Shown here piece after piece: positions 20,100 to 31,071 of a stretch of 64,000 nt of DNA. Under the pieces are notes generated by a model. It saw only the letters and a list, made by a program, of their open reading frames with translations, had not been told where the DNA came from and did not search any database. Both the position numbers and the translations under genes were made by a program. This DNA comes from Agapetus fuscipes (taxonomy: Eukaryota > Arthropoda > Insecta > Trichoptera > Glossosomatidae). Location: assembly GCA_951799405.1 (NCBI GenBank), contig OX637337.1, forward strand, positions 13,452,347-13,516,346, written 5' to 3'. Position 1 is the first letter of the stretch, and each line of letters opens with the position of its first letter.

Positions 20100-20340
20100 T
20101 CGCGAGTCGCCACCCCTTGCCTTAACCTCTAGGGTCTCTGGGTGTCCCAGGAGGGGGGGATCCACCTACGCTATACGCTATTCCCCCGGCCGCGGCGCCC
20201 CCTCAGGGTCGGTTACGCGCGCGGTCTGCCTGCGGTGCGGCGGGGGGGAGGGGGGCCCGACAAATTGTGGTAGTGCGGCGGGCAGGAGCGCGCACGACCG
20301 CCGACCAGAGCTTCAAGTAACTGTGACTCTACCACCGTTA
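20100..20340. other. GC-rich, CpG-containing block
   Basis: 'ggccgcggcgccccctcag', 'ggttacgcgcgcggtc' and 'gcggcggggggg' stand out from the AT-rich surroundings. It could be a promoter-associated region or another GC-rich mobile fragment. No ORF of note crosses it. Confidence 0.35.
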
Positions 20341-20627
20341 ACGATATACCTCTGAAATAATATCAACGCACAACTGTCTCCTTGTTAGTAAGTACATTGA
20401 TACTCCAGTTGATAGAATATCAACTTTCTTATGTTGATTCGACTCACAGTGTCATGTTGTATCTCACGTTCCTTTTTTGACGCGGCCATCTTCTGTCAAT
20501 TGTTTTCATTGTCTACAAGCCTTGCGTTACGTTCATTACGATGGGAAGAAATGATAAACGCCATATATTTATTTTATTTTGATCGATGATATCAGACACG
20601 TACAAAATAAAATTTAAATTAATCAAC

Positions 20628-20850
20628 TACTACCATCCATACTGTAAAAATGGTTCACTTTGCCAATGTCACCCCTGTTTCAGGGAAGGTCGGCAAGAGT
20701 TGCAGGGCTTATGTTCATTTGAGATCGGGTTTTTATATTGTAGGTCCACATGCGGCATGTGTGAGCGCGAAATTATGCGTGTCTGCTTGTGGGAATGCAT
20801 TTAATATGAATCTTAAATGATACATATCTTTGCAACTTAGATTTAGATTT
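20628..20850 (+). repeat. Dispersed repeat family A, slightly 5'-truncated
   Basis: It begins 'accatccatactgtaaaaa' and ends 'ctttgcaacttagattta'. It is directly followed by SINE C at 20855. Confidence 0.75.
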
Positions 20851-20854
20851 AGAA

Positions 20855-21115
20855 CTACCAAGGAGTTAACGCGACGGACTCGTTAATGGAAGGTGGTGAA
20901 TTAAATTCACAGGGAGACTTTTTCACGTAGGTACCTATGCTCTTCGCTAGGCTGAAAAATTCATCTGCCTTTATCACATAGACCGGTCACAAAGGTTCAT
21001 CCAGCCTTACAGCAACTGAGTTTAGCTTGCAAAATTGACACTGATTAGTGACGAATAAGCGTGTAGAGAGAGGGGAGAGGGGAATTCTCACGAAAACAGC
21101 GCTCACTAAATAATT
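20855..21115 (+). repeat. tRNA-derived SINE, family C, diverged
   Basis: The head is eroded ('acgcgacggactcgttaatg', 'gaaggtggtgaatt'). The body keeps 'ggctgaaaaattcat', 'accggtcacaaaggttcat' and 'aaaacagcgctcactaaat'. Confidence 0.6.
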
Positions 21116-21559
21116 ATCCAAAAAACGTTCCAAGTCCATTAGGTTCACATATTGTGATGAAGGATGAGCTAACGTTTTACAATAAAGCGTATTCTTGATA
21201 CTGCAGCGATAGTCCTTCTTAGAAATAACTGAGTGGGGATCGATGGAAGAGCCAGCCACTTTGGGCCACAAATTTGATAAACATAAAAGGGTTCTTGAGG
21301 ACTATCATAGGCCCAGAAGAGCCCTTGTAGTCTATTATATGAGCAAACATCGCTTCACTTTTGAATACAATTTCCATGTTATCTCAATACTGCAGTGATT
21401 GGAGATTATTTGCCTGTCTCAGGTTGCCGCCATTGTGACAACAAGGTAAATATTAAAGCGCCCAGACAGACACAGCCATAGACACAGACAGACACACAGA
21501 CAGACAAACGTCTTGCAAACAAAAACAGGGAAATGTAAACCTGGAGAGACGAAGGAGTG

Positions 21560-21905
21560 TACCGATGTATAGAGAGGCAAGTCTGAAACACAACCTAAAC
21601 CATGGAATTCGGTTAAAAAATAAAAGTATGGTTTGGGTATTCGGAAAAAAGGATGATGAACGCTTGACAAAGAGTACCTACAGGGGAAATGTCGATGCAG
21701 GAGGGGAAGAAGAAGACCGAAAAAGGAATGACTTGATCAAATTAGCAAAGTTGTCAAGGTCTGGGATATTCAGAGTGAATGTCAAGGAAGGGAATACCTA
21801 AAAAAGGCGATGGATGTGAATGAGTTGAGAGAAGTATATCAGGATAGGAATAAGTAGAGGAGAGCAGGAGTTCTGGTCACCCCTACTGGAACGGCCACAG
21901 CGTGA
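21560..21905 (+). pseudogene. Non-LTR retrotransposon C-terminal remnant
   Basis: The plus strand reads a broken version of the tail seen at 1905-2206: '...DERLTKSTYRGNVD', a charged GR-rich remnant, then 'gatggatgtgaatga', 'gtatatcaggata' and 'ctggtcacccctactgg'. Frameshifts and stops make it dead. Confidence 0.6.
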
Positions 21906-22930
21906 CAGTACAGTTATAGGTACTGATACAGGACTCTTCTTGATACATTAAGGGGAAAAATCTGGCGTCATTAACCTGGTTGCTCGTATCGGTTGGTAGG
22001 ATCCTAGCCACCTAAAGCACAACTACTCGGATGACGACTGAACTTTTTGGTGTAACAAGCTTGAATCATTATTTCCTCTATCGTTCCTTGCACCTTGTTA
22101 CATAAACAAAAAAGTCGTATGGTATTAAAGGCGATAGGCACATGATAGGTAGCCTAGCATTGTTTATTTTTTCCAAAATAAGATAAGTATATGGGAACAC
22201 AGGTTATCATTTTCATATATTTATATCATTCATACAACTCAAATATTCTGATAATGAAATTAAATATTCTGTACATAACAGCCTTTACTCTGAGTTAACT
22301 TTACACGCGTATTTACAAGATTGTATATTATCACGACATTCTTTACACCTACAAGTTTATTTTGTTGTCTGATTTATTGGATCGCTCAGAGCGAGTGCGT
22401 TATGGTAAACAGTAGCTCCAGCTTTTGTTTGCCGAAGACAAACGCCGTCTGTTTACACCAGAAGGAGGTCTGCACTCTATATAAGAGCTTACACCACACA
22501 GACCAGGATATCTCGCAAGTTGCGAGTGGTAGTGACAAGTGGAAAGCTGTCTAAAGTCTTCAGTTTTCATCTTTTCAAAGCAGCAAGCACCTTGCTGTAC
22601 TAGATACAATCTGGGTTATCTTTGTCATTTTTTGTGGCTGTATGGCTTGCAACCTATTTATAAAGCAGGTATGCATCGATATAAATAAAATATATAGATA
22701 GAGCGCGTGAGTGTTTTCCTCAATGCAAATAATATCCTTTTTCAAATGAAAATAAATATATTTTATGTGAACAGCCAAATAAAAATTCATAATACTGTAA
22801 AAATTCATCAAATTTATTTATCAAAATACTTCAAATTGTAGCCTTCCTTTTTTCGAAGGAAAGCAGAAGGCTTGAAAGGAAAATAATGCAAGATGTTTTC
22901 ACCGCAAAAAATAAACAAACTTAAAAAGTT
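21906..22930. other. AT-rich stretch, nothing recognised
   Basis: No coding region or classifiable element. 'atcgatataaataaaa' near 22675 also occurs near 11020. Confidence 0.3.
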
Positions 22931-23170
22931 ACTTGGCTAATAGGTCGGTATGAGGTTGACCACCTATGCTGTGAAAACTTGGCTCACTTTGCCAATGACA
23001 CCCTTGCTTCAGTAGTTGCATGGCTTATGTTTATTTGAGTTTTGGGTTTGAATGTTTAACCTTATATGCGGCATGTATAAGCGCGACCTTATATGTGTCT
23101 GCTTGTGGGCATAAATTTAAAATGAATCCTAAATGTAATATATCTTTGCAACTTAGATTAGATTAGATAA
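22931..23170 (+). repeat. Dispersed repeat family A, diverged
   Basis: It starts 'ctaataggtcggtatgagg', has a small deletion at the 'cctgtttcaggga' region, and ends 'gcaacttagattagattag'. Confidence 0.7.
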
Positions 23171-23298
23171 TCGAAGGGAATGATAAATTACACGGTTTGA
23201 CAAAGGTAAGTTTTTAATAACTTCAAATGGACGAGCACATTATAATGACTATTATTTACTATTTTGTTATTTATTTAATGGTCGTAGAAAAAGTATTG

Positions 23299-23418
23299 TA
23301 TGCCACTGCACGTAATTAGTCTTTGTTACACTCTTGCTGTCTATTGTGCCATTCGGCTGCGCCTCATAGCACAAACTAGCACTCGTGTTACAAAGACTAT
23401 CATTACTTGGCAGTGGCA
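23299..23418. repeat. Imperfect hairpin of about 120 nt
   Basis: Arms of about 33 nt: 'tatgccactgcacgtaat' plus 'gtctttgttacac' against 'gtgttacaaagac' plus 'ttggcagtggcata'. The centre ('gccattcggctgcgcctc') is GC-richer. It could be a small MITE or a solo stem-loop. Confidence 0.55.
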
Positions 23419-25050
23419 TAAATAACTATTTCCCGACGAGTTCTTTTCTTTGATTTAAAATTCGAACAAGTTACATGATCAGATTTTTTATGTCTGTAGG
23501 ATTGCAATAATATTTCGAAGATGGGTCGGTATATCTGTCAACACCTACCTATGAAATAATAAAAAGATTTTCTATGCTGGCAAGGGATGTTTATATTTTG
23601 TACCTTAAATATTTTAAATTTATTAATTTAATTTCACCATTTTCTATGCTAGCAATGATGAGTTTTATTCCTGAAGTGTTCAATTGTTTCCTTTGTAATT
23701 TGGAACTAGTCACATGATAATATTTTTATATGATTGCAGTGCAACTTATTTGCACATAAATATTTATTTATACCTACCTAATACCTACATTAGTAGTTTT
23801 TTTTTGTGCATCTCACCCTGAAGGATGTTAGAGCCGTAGATTCATCTTTTAGTTGCGAAGAGGTTTAAAAATTAAATTTTAACATATTGGAGATAATTTT
23901 AGCTTTTTTACAATTTTTAAGAATAGATTTGAGCAAAATGCTATTTATTTTGGAGGAATTTAATGCCAGAAGGTGTTCTATGTTTACCGGAAATGTTTTT
24001 TTTTTAATTAGTAGGTTCTTCAGCCACTACACCAGAACTGGCACAGGCCAGAACCGGATCGGAAATCTAGTAGTGTATGTTAGAGCTTTCACACAGTCTG
24101 CCAACGATCACATACATATCGCGACAAGATCCGGACCGAAACTGGACCGTGTGAAAAGGTTACGTGCTTGAGTCCTGTTTTTAACATCGTATTCTGCTCG
24201 GATTGTCTATGGATTACCGGAAAAACTTACAGCTTGCAAACATCTCCATACACTAAACTGACTAACGACCTGGCGCAGGATAGAAAAATAAAACGTAGGG
24301 AAATCGGGCGGAATGCGTCTAATGTGTAAAAGCTGTCACTGTCCATTTTCTACTGTCTCGGTTAGAACAGTTCCTAAGAGTGTAGTCCATAGAATATACA
24401 GACCAGCGCACTCATAACCCGGCGGAGTAAATACTGACTACTCCTTCTGGGGACGTACCGGCTCCTCCTTAAACAATCTAATATGGACTCTCCTTAAAAG
24501 GCTACTCCAAAATACACACACCACGAACAAACTACCTATTGTTATATAATTCAAGATCTTGGGCTCTTTTTTAAATGTAAAGAAGTGTGATAGCTTGTCA
24601 ATAGTTTTGGCGCAATCGGTAGCAATAACTACTACTTCTTCTTTGTGGTGAATTTCCGCGAAGAGCAGGGGCGCCAGTGTCAAGTTGACAGGCACTAAGT
24701 ACGACCTACATGGCTTAAAATTAACGTAGAAAAAATCTAAACTAAAATCACCATCTTGTGAACCGTCACCTTTTAATAGTTCAATTTAAGACGTCAGCTG
24801 AGTTGCTAAATTTAAGAAGATTGTTGAAGAAAAAAATGACCATTTATTCTAGAGTTTGAAGGCCGCATAGTATAACAGTGCCCTCCTATAACTTAGTGTC
24901 ATCTAAATTCACTAATATCCGTGCAGCACCGTACTATTTTGATCAAACTGAGAAAAAGAATAAATGTTCCGAATCCATTATTTTTACAGGAAACGAAGAG
25001 AATTGAATAATTTTGTTTAAAGTGTGGCAGGAATTATCCAACACGGATAT
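23419..25050. other. Stretch without recognised gene
   Basis: AT-rich, except 24020-24180, where a GC-richer patch ('aaccggatcggaaatc', 'gatccggaccgaaactgg') looks like a fragment of a mobile element. No exon of groucho could be recognised here. Confidence 0.3.
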
Positions 25051-25051
25051 T

Positions 25052-25302
25052 CCTTGACTCATAGGTTGGTACGAGGCTGACCACCCATACAGTAAAAATG
25101 GTTCACTTTGCCAATGTCACCCCTGTTTCAGGGAAGGTCGGTAAGAGTTGCAGGGCTTATGTTCATTTGAGATTGGGTTTTTTATATTGTAGGTCCACAT
25201 GCGGCATGTGTTAGCGTGAACTTATACGTGTCTGCTTGTGGGAATGCATTTAATATGAATCTCAAATGATATGTATCTTTGCAAGATTTAGGTTAGATTA
25301 GA
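25052..25302 (+). repeat. Dispersed repeat family A, full length
   Basis: Well preserved: 'tccttgactcataggttgg' through 'ggttcactttgccaatgtc' to 'ggttagattagataa'. Confidence 0.8.
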
Positions 25303-25756
25303 TAAAAGTGCATAACATGTCTTAAAAAAACATTTTTCTTTACTGTTTTGGTATTATAATAAAAATATCGTGGGTTGTGCCGGAGTGGGCACGCGCCTGT
25401 TCAAACTAAGGACCCTGTGTTTGCCTGGTGACTGAGGCCCCATCCCCTTACATTACAGGGGACGCCGCTGGGGCGGCCCTGCGCAAGACAAACACGCCCG
25501 CAGACAAATAAACAGGCCAAACAAGAACAATCCTACGCTACTGTGCAAACACCAACTATAAATATCACCAACGCATCTAAATATGCTCTTCTTCTTCATC
25601 TTTAGGGTCTGCTGTTGAGCATAGTCGACGCTATGGCAGAGCGGTGAAAGCGGTGGTTTATAATTCAAGCAACACAATTAAGCTGCGCATATTTCTTCTT
25701 CTATCACTTCTTACCACTTCTCCATTGTCGGTGAAGGGGTTGCATGTTTACATCTA

Positions 25757-25986
25757 TAATATAAGTTGCAAAGATAAATTGTAAAATGTATACCCACAAG
25801 GAGATAAGATAGTACCTATAGGTACACATGCCACATGTATACATAGAAATAAACCAAACCTCACATGAACATTTACTCTGCAGCACTTGCCGATCTTCTG
25901 TGAAACAGGGGTGACGTTGGCAAAGTGACATTTTTTTACAATATGGGTAGTTACTAGTTAGCCTCATAGAAACCTATAAGTCAAGG
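25757..25986 (-). repeat. Dispersed repeat family A
   Basis: Minus-strand copy with the characteristic 'ccttgacttataggtt' start and 'tctttgcaactta' end; a few local changes in the middle. Confidence 0.7.
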
Positions 25987-26059
25987 AAGACTACTGTTGT
26001 ATAATAATTATTTCTTCTCCTTAATTGATTTTGGAATCAGTTTTTACAACTACTCCATA

Positions 26060-26140
26060 GTAAAAAAAGACAGAAAAAAGTGGAGGCGCATCTGCGGAGG
26101 TACCGGCCACCCCTAGTGGAACGGCGGCAGGATGCAGTAC
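26060..26140 (+). mobile_element. Non-LTR tail fragment
   Basis: 'gcgcatctgcggaggtacc' and 'ggccacccctagtggaac' match the final bases of the tails at 21780-21905 and (inverted) 26365-26450. Confidence 0.4.
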
Positions 26141-26238
26141 AGTAGTTAGGTAGAAATAGACATTTATTGACGTGATTTTTCTACATTATGTATGTTTCTC
26201 CTTAAAAAAGACTTAATTTGCTATTTTGTTTGTTTCAG

Positions 26239-26340
26239 AGGAATTCAATATCCCCCGGGGAGAGAGAGAAGTACCGGCCGCGCAGCCCCTCAGAGTCCGA
26301 GCACAAGAAACTCAAAAAGGAAGAAAAAGACCTGGGGCAT
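26239..26340 (+). CDS. gro: groucho/TLE exon: NLS part of CcN region
   Basis: 102 bp, 34 codons, phase 0 at both ends, between 'tgtttcag' and 'gtgagt'. The translation runs RNSISPGEREKYRPRSP then EHKKLKKEEKDLGH. Groucho is a nuclear co-repressor recruited by Hairy, Engrailed and other factors; this part supplies the basic nuclear-localisation stretch of the CcN region. This is the first exon I can recognise: exons for the N-terminal Q tetramerisation and GP domains were not found upstream and probably lie outside the window. Confidence 0.9.
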
Positions 26341-26364
26341 GTGAGTCACTCTCATTCATACATC

Positions 26365-26650
26365 TCGTCCTTGTATCCATTCCACTAGGGGAGGCCAGCA
26401 CCTGCGCAGATGTGTGCCCACTTTACACTTCTTTCATCTCCTCGACATTCGTCACTCTAACCATGCACGCTCTTCTCTTCTTCTCGCTCCACAGATTCCA
26501 GTCATTTGGAATCTCGCTTATTTATCAATCCATTCATTTCTCGGTTCTCTGACATTCCCTCTGTACAGTCTTTTCGAAAAGAGTTCATCCTCTATTCTAT
26601 ATAAATTGCCCAACTATATCATTGTACTGCTGTAAACTTTCACTCTTATA
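26365..26650 (-). mobile_element. Non-LTR tail remnant in groucho intron
   Basis: Minus-strand counterpart of the tail at 7575-7830, sharing 'ctcctcgacattcgtcac' and 'attccactagg'. It starts only about 25 bp after the exon donor site. Confidence 0.5.
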
Positions 26651-26947
26651 TTCTCGTCTATACTGCTCTCATTCAAAAAATCAAAACCCAATCATTCGGA
26701 CCCTAACATCTATAGAAGATCAGTATAAAAGAATAAGAGAAATGATACAAAAAAATATCTCATAGTAAGGCATGTGTTATGGAATGAAATAGATATAAAA
26801 TGAAAAAAAAATGAGATATAGGGTAACAGAGATTTTTGTGTGACAGTCCTAGTTGACGGTTGCCTGGAAAACGAAAAAAACAAGACCTCACTGATATCCT
26901 AAAACAAGGGTCGGCAAAGTGAAATTTTCACACAGCATTTCATTCGT

Positions 26948-27135
26948 TGACTTATAGGTTGATATGAGGCTGACCACCCATACTGTAAAAATATTTCCCC
27001 TGTGTTTTCCCCTGTTTCAGGGAAGGTTGGCAAAGCTGCACAGTTTATGTTTGAGGTTTGGATTTTAATTTGTAAGTACACATGCAGCATTTGTAAGAGC
27101 GAACTTACACAACGTGCCTGTCATGCATTTAATAT
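26948..27135 (+). repeat. Dispersed repeat family A, internally deleted
   Basis: It starts 'gacttataggttgatatg' and ends 'gtcatgcatttaatataaac'. The core has deletions. It is the first of five copies in the same orientation within 1.3 kb. Confidence 0.65.
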
Positions 27136-27142
27136 AAACTAG

Positions 27143-27178
27143 GGGCTCCGCCCCTGGCTGCTACGCAGCCCAACCCCT
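27143..27178. repeat. Two adjacent short hairpins
   Basis: GGGGC-tcc-GCCCC is directly followed by tGGCTGC-tac-GCAGCC. Such paired GC-rich hairpins in AT-rich DNA usually mark the end of a transposon, but no partner end was identified. Confidence 0.4.
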
Positions 27179-27353
27179 TAACATTTGTCAATGTGTATAT
27201 TGCACATAGTTTTCTTGCGTTAAAATTGTTATATTATAATACATGTAAAATAAAAAATGCCCTTTGTGTAAAATAATTTAAAAAAAATTCAGACTTTTTA
27301 AAAGAAAAACTAAAATCAAAAACGGATCAGGTTTTAATTTGCTCCATCATAGT

Positions 27354-27538
27354 CCTTGACTTATAGGTTGGTATGAGGTTGACCACCCAAACTGTTAAAA
27401 AATGTTGCACTTTGCCAATGTCACCCCTGTTCCAGGGAAGGTTGGCAAAAGTTACAGTGAAAAGTTTGTTTGTGGTCATGAATTGTACGAGTATAATATG
27501 AGCTTTGAATATTTATTATATCCTTGCAACTGAGACTA
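27354..27538 (+). repeat. Dispersed repeat family A, internally deleted
   Basis: It keeps the 5' end ('ccttgacttataggttgg') and the 3' end ('ccttgcaactgagac'); the middle from 'aaagttacag' to 'tttgtttgtgg' is deleted. Confidence 0.65.
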
Positions 27539-27540
27539 AA

Positions 27541-27716
27541 GTCCTCTGTTTCAGGGAAAGTCGGCAAGAGTTGCGGGGCTTCTGTTCATTTGAGATTGGG
27601 TTTTTTTGTTGGAAGTCCACATGCAGTATGTGTAAGCGCGAACTCATAAATGTCTGCTTGTGGAAATGCATTTTATGAATCTCAAATGTAATATATCTTT
27701 GCAACTAAGATTATAT
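27541..27716 (+). repeat. Dispersed repeat family A, 5'-truncated
   Basis: It begins at 'ctgtttcagggaaagtcgg' immediately after the previous copy and ends 'gcaactaagattatata'. Confidence 0.7.
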
Positions 27717-27744
27717 AGAACTAAACTAAATAATTTCTTTAAGT

Positions 27745-27975
27745 TATAGTTTAGTATGCGGCTGACCTTCCATGCTGTAAAAAATGGTTCACTTCGCAAA
27801 TTTCACCTGTTTCAGGGAAGGTCGGCAAGAGTTGCAGGGCTTATGTTCATTTGAGATTAGGTTTTTATGTTGTTAGTCCACATGCAGTATGTGTAAAAGC
27901 GAACTTATAAATGTCTGCTTGTGAGAGTGCATTTAAAATAAATCTCAAATGTTATATTTCTTTGCAACTAACATT
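27745..27975 (+). repeat. Dispersed repeat family A
   Basis: 'agtatgcggctgaccttcc' to 'gcaactaacattatatt'. It shares 'cttcgcaaatttcacc' with its neighbour at 28001, indicating local duplication of copies. Confidence 0.7.
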
Positions 27976-28000
27976 ATATTGAAGGAAACAAAATAATTTC

Positions 28001-28246
28001 CTTGACTTATAGGTTAGTATGAGGCTGACCGCTGATACTGTAAAAAATGGTTCACTTTGCAAATTTCACCTCTGTTTCAGGAAAGGTCGGCAAGAGTTGC
28101 AGGTCTTATGTTCATTTGAGATTGGATTTTATGTTGAAAGTACACATGCAACATGTGTAAGCGCGAACTTATACGTGTCTGCTTGTGGGAATGCATTTAA
28201 TATGAATCTCAAATGTATCATAGCTTTGCAACTTAGATTTCAGATT
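28001..28246 (+). repeat. Dispersed repeat family A, full length
   Basis: 'ccttgacttataggttag' to 'gcaacttagatttcagatt'. Last of the cluster, about 600 bp before the next groucho exon. Confidence 0.75.
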
Positions 28247-28851
28247 TAAATCCATTTTTATTTTGCTTTTTTTTTTAATTTGCATCAAATAAAAGAAAAT
28301 ATGAAATATAAAAAAAAACTTTCCAGTTTTGCCGCTAGATGTCTATATTTTCTTAATACATTTTCATACATTTCAATATAAACAAAAAGAGGTCTATAAA
28401 AAAATTGTTATACATATTGAAAGAAGTTATGAGTGTATCCGCGAGTGCATCGGCGTATGTGTCAAACACAAATGCGGATGAACGCATCTTTGCAACATAG
28501 TAAATACAAAATTTGATTCACTATACATTGAGAGTGTTTCATCTGCTGTGATGGTATTGATTTTGAAAACTCCAAGCGATTCACGACCACGAAGGACAAT
28601 ATAATAAAGGATTTGAAATGTGAATATATCTTTGCTACTCTACTATATCTTGACTAAACACAACAAGTGTGTCAATTGTTACTTGCAAATTTAGCCATCA
28701 CCAACAAAAAAATGTAAATATCTCAAAATCAGTCGAGATTGTAATTTTGGAAACGGACAAGAACACATGTTGATGAAGGATATTTTTACCCTCGTCAGTT
28801 TTGATTTTTTCGCTCAGTTGTTTGATGATGTCACTGTGTGATCTGTTCCAG

Positions 28852-29003
28852 CAGAGCGATGGAGAGAAGTCAGACCAGGATCTGGTGGTGGACGATGCCT
28901 CTGAAGACCCCGCCTCTCCCCACAACGGCACCGCCAGTCCCCGAGAGAACGGCATAGACAAGCTGCCCCCAAAGAAGGAACACGCGGGACCCCACAGTCC
29001 TAG
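28852..29003 (+). CDS. gro: groucho/TLE exon: CK2 site of CcN and SP region start
   Basis: 152 bp, entering in phase 0 and leaving two bases of a codon before 'gtacag'. It translates (Q)SDGEKSDQDLVVDD, then ASEDPASP, then PRENGIDKLPPKKEH. The SDGEKSDQDL acidic serine stretch is the conserved CK2-type segment of Groucho CcN. The acceptor is a tandem one ('ccagcag'): splicing at 28852 adds a glutamine, splicing at 28855 omits it, and both keep the frame. Confidence 0.92.
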
Positions 29004-29083
29004 GTACAGTCCTAATCTCTACTTAGCCTCTTAAACGCTGCATGAATTACACAAATCAAGAATTTCAAAGTGGTTTTTGCCAG

Positions 29084-29280
29084 TATTAACACTGGGGAGT
29101 TGCTTTCCGTGATCTGTTGCCGTGGTCTATTGGAGCTGGAGCTTCCGGGTGTTTCACCCATGTCTGCAATGGGCTTCTTCTGCATGAAGATGACGTGATA
29201 AAGATGATGTTGATAAAACTATTATAAACTCCAATATCCTATAGCAACAGATCCCAGAAAGCAACTCTCCAGTGTCAACA
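29084..29280. repeat. Fold-back MITE, family H
   Basis: The left arm 'aacactggggagttgcttt...gatctgttgcc...tattggag' pairs with the right arm 'ctccaatatcctatagcaa...gatcccagaaagcaactctccagtgtc'. Arms are about 48 bp. A related element is at 38610-38830. It lies within a 422 bp groucho intron. Confidence 0.7.
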
Positions 29281-29425
29281 GCTGGCCATGTAAGCCTAAA
29301 ATTTAAAGGGAAAGAAAATTCCAATGCCAAAGACCTGTGATATAACCCTGCTGAGAAAATTTGTAATATTCTTACTTGATGATTTTTGAGGTTTTCTGTC
29401 TAAAACATGCTATTTGTCATTTCAG

Positions 29426-29613
29426 ATCAGGTACGTCTAGTAACGCCTCCACGCCATCAACTAAGAAGCTGGACGGCGACAAACCCTCCACCCCCATCTC
29501 CAAGTCAGTCACCCCGACCAGTGGAGGCTCAGGGGGCGCTCAGGCCGGACTCAAACCTGCACCCAAGGCCCCGGCTTTGGGGCAGTATCCCTACCACCTA
29601 GCTGCCATGAACG
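29426..29613 (+). CDS. gro: groucho/TLE exon: SP region
   Basis: 188 bp between 'catttcag' and 'gtaact'. The first base completes an Arg codon and one base is left at the end. It translates SGTSSNASTPSTKKLDGDK, STPISKSVTPTSGG, then LKPAPKAPALGQYPYHLAA. Serine/threonine-proline rich, as expected of the Groucho SP domain, which is less conserved and is a target of phosphorylation. A decayed copy of its 3' half follows at 29690. Confidence 0.9.
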
Positions 29614-29689
29614 GTAACTAAAGATAAGTCTTAAAGTAGTGCATGGGCATGACAAGAAAGTAGACAAGTGATTTATTTAGATTCACTAG

Positions 29690-29785
29690 TTGACTCAGAG
29701 TGCGCTCAAGCTGGACCCAAACCTACACCCAAGGCCGTCGCTCAGGGACAGCATCTCTACCACCTAGCTGCCATGAATAGTAATT
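29690..29785 (+). pseudogene. Decayed duplicate of the preceding groucho exon
   Basis: 'gcgctcaagctggaccca', 'acctacacccaaggccgtc', 'cacctagctgccatgaat' and the following 'taattaaag' parallel 29536-29625, including the donor region and first intron bases. Changes include 'aacggtaac' to 'aatagtaat', which destroys the splice donor. This is a tandem duplication of exon end plus intron start that has since decayed. Confidence 0.8.
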
Positions 29786-30010
29786 AAAGTAGTGCTATGT
29801 GCATGTCACTGTAGCAGTCTTATGGTCGTGTTCACCAAGCTACTTTACCAACTGTTACAAGTAGGTACATATATAACTGCAATTGTATGCAGTTATATAT
29901 TAAAGTAGTGCTATGTGCATGTCACTGTAGCAGTCTTATGGTCGTGTTCACCAAGCTACTTTACCAACTGTTACAAGTAGGTACATATATAACTGCAATT
30001 GTATGCAGTT
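29783..30010. repeat. Tandem duplication, unit 116 bp
   Basis: 'attaaagtagtgctatgtg' starts at 29783 and again at 29899. The two units agree over about 112 bases, ending 'aattgtatgcagtt'. No differences were seen, so the duplication is recent. Confidence 0.9.
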
Positions 30011-30116
30011 GGGAGCTTTCAAATTACCAGTGAGAATATTTTTGAGACTGGTCATTACACAGTAAGCACAATTTTTGAGGTAAGTAGATCATTTTGTTTT
30101 GAGCGAGTTATGTAAA

Positions 30117-30436
30117 CGCAACTAAGCTACACATATAGTGTAACTTCTTGCCGCGTTATACCCGAAGGGGTCGCATGTGGCGAGTTGAACCTATTTATTT
30201 TTACAGGTAAGGGGGCCGGCCTTACGCCAACCACTTCAGTTGAAGTGGGGGTTTCCCAGCTCCCGAGAGGGCTGGTACTCATTTCTTATGAAGGCTGAGT
30301 AAACCTTGCCGGTATTTTATATTGAGGTTAGAAATAAACACCGAAACGGAAAATCATTTCTGACACCCTCGGCGGGATTCGAACTCGAGCTCACGGCATG
30401 GAATGCAAGCACTCTACCAACTGAGCTATCGACCGG
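30117..30436 (-). repeat. tRNA-derived SINE, family B, full length
   Basis: On the minus strand the head reads 'cggtcgatagctcagttgg' (A-box-like) with 'gagttcgaatcccgcc' (B-box-like), followed by 'ttcggtgtttatttc', 'ggttggcgtaaggccgg', 'gcaagaagttacactatat' and 'cttagttgcgtt'. Length is about 320 bp. It is a retroposon, not a functional tRNA. Confidence 0.8.
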
Positions 30437-30799
30437 ATGTAACACAGGTACAATAGGTTTTTTATAATTTAGAAAAATCTGTTGTCAAAATAATTTTGAC
30501 TATTGAATCTGCCAAAATATGATATGGCACAGCTGGATTCCTAGGCCAAAAGCTAACTTATGTTTTAAAATTGGTTTCTAAGAACCCTAATTACATAAAG
30601 CTGTGGCATTTGTAAGCCGAGAAAAATTAAATTTTTGAACATTTGTGCCAAAAATAGACATGGCACGTGAATGCATCACGCATATTCATTAATAAAATGT
30701 AATAATTTCACTTGTTTTTGTACTTTTGATAGATCAGCGCGATCTAGCAATTTTTTCTAAGCAATGTACAGCATTGTGCGCTTTTTCAATTATGTTATC

Positions 30800-31071
30800 C
30801 CCACGCAACTACGCAAACGCAACTAAGCTACACATATAGTGTAACTTCTTGCCTACGTTATCCCCGAAGGGGTCGCATGTGGCGATTCTGGACCTATTTC
30901 TTTTTATGGGTAAGGGGGCCGGCCTCACGCCAACCACTTTCAGTTGAAGTGGGGGTTTCCCAGCTCCCAGGGGAGCTGGTTCTCATTTCTTTGGAAATGC
31001 TGAGTAAACCTTTGAGATCGAACCCTTGCTCTCGTCATGGAATGCAAGCATTCTACCAATTGAGCTATCGA
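30800..31071 (-). repeat. tRNA-derived SINE, family B, internal deletion
   Basis: Same ends as the 30117 copy, but the body between 'gtttactcagc' and the head is deleted. The head ('cgatagctcaattgg') abuts the SINE C copy at 31072. Confidence 0.75.

Noticed and set aside
21406..21670. Open frames rich in Cys and Val near 21.5 kb
   Set aside because: Minus-strand translation of an imperfect (CAGA)n-rich tract; no family resemblance.
1..26238. Exons for the N-terminal Q and GP domains of Groucho
   Set aside because: I looked for translations resembling the coiled-coil Q domain on the plus strand and found none; they are probably upstream of the window.
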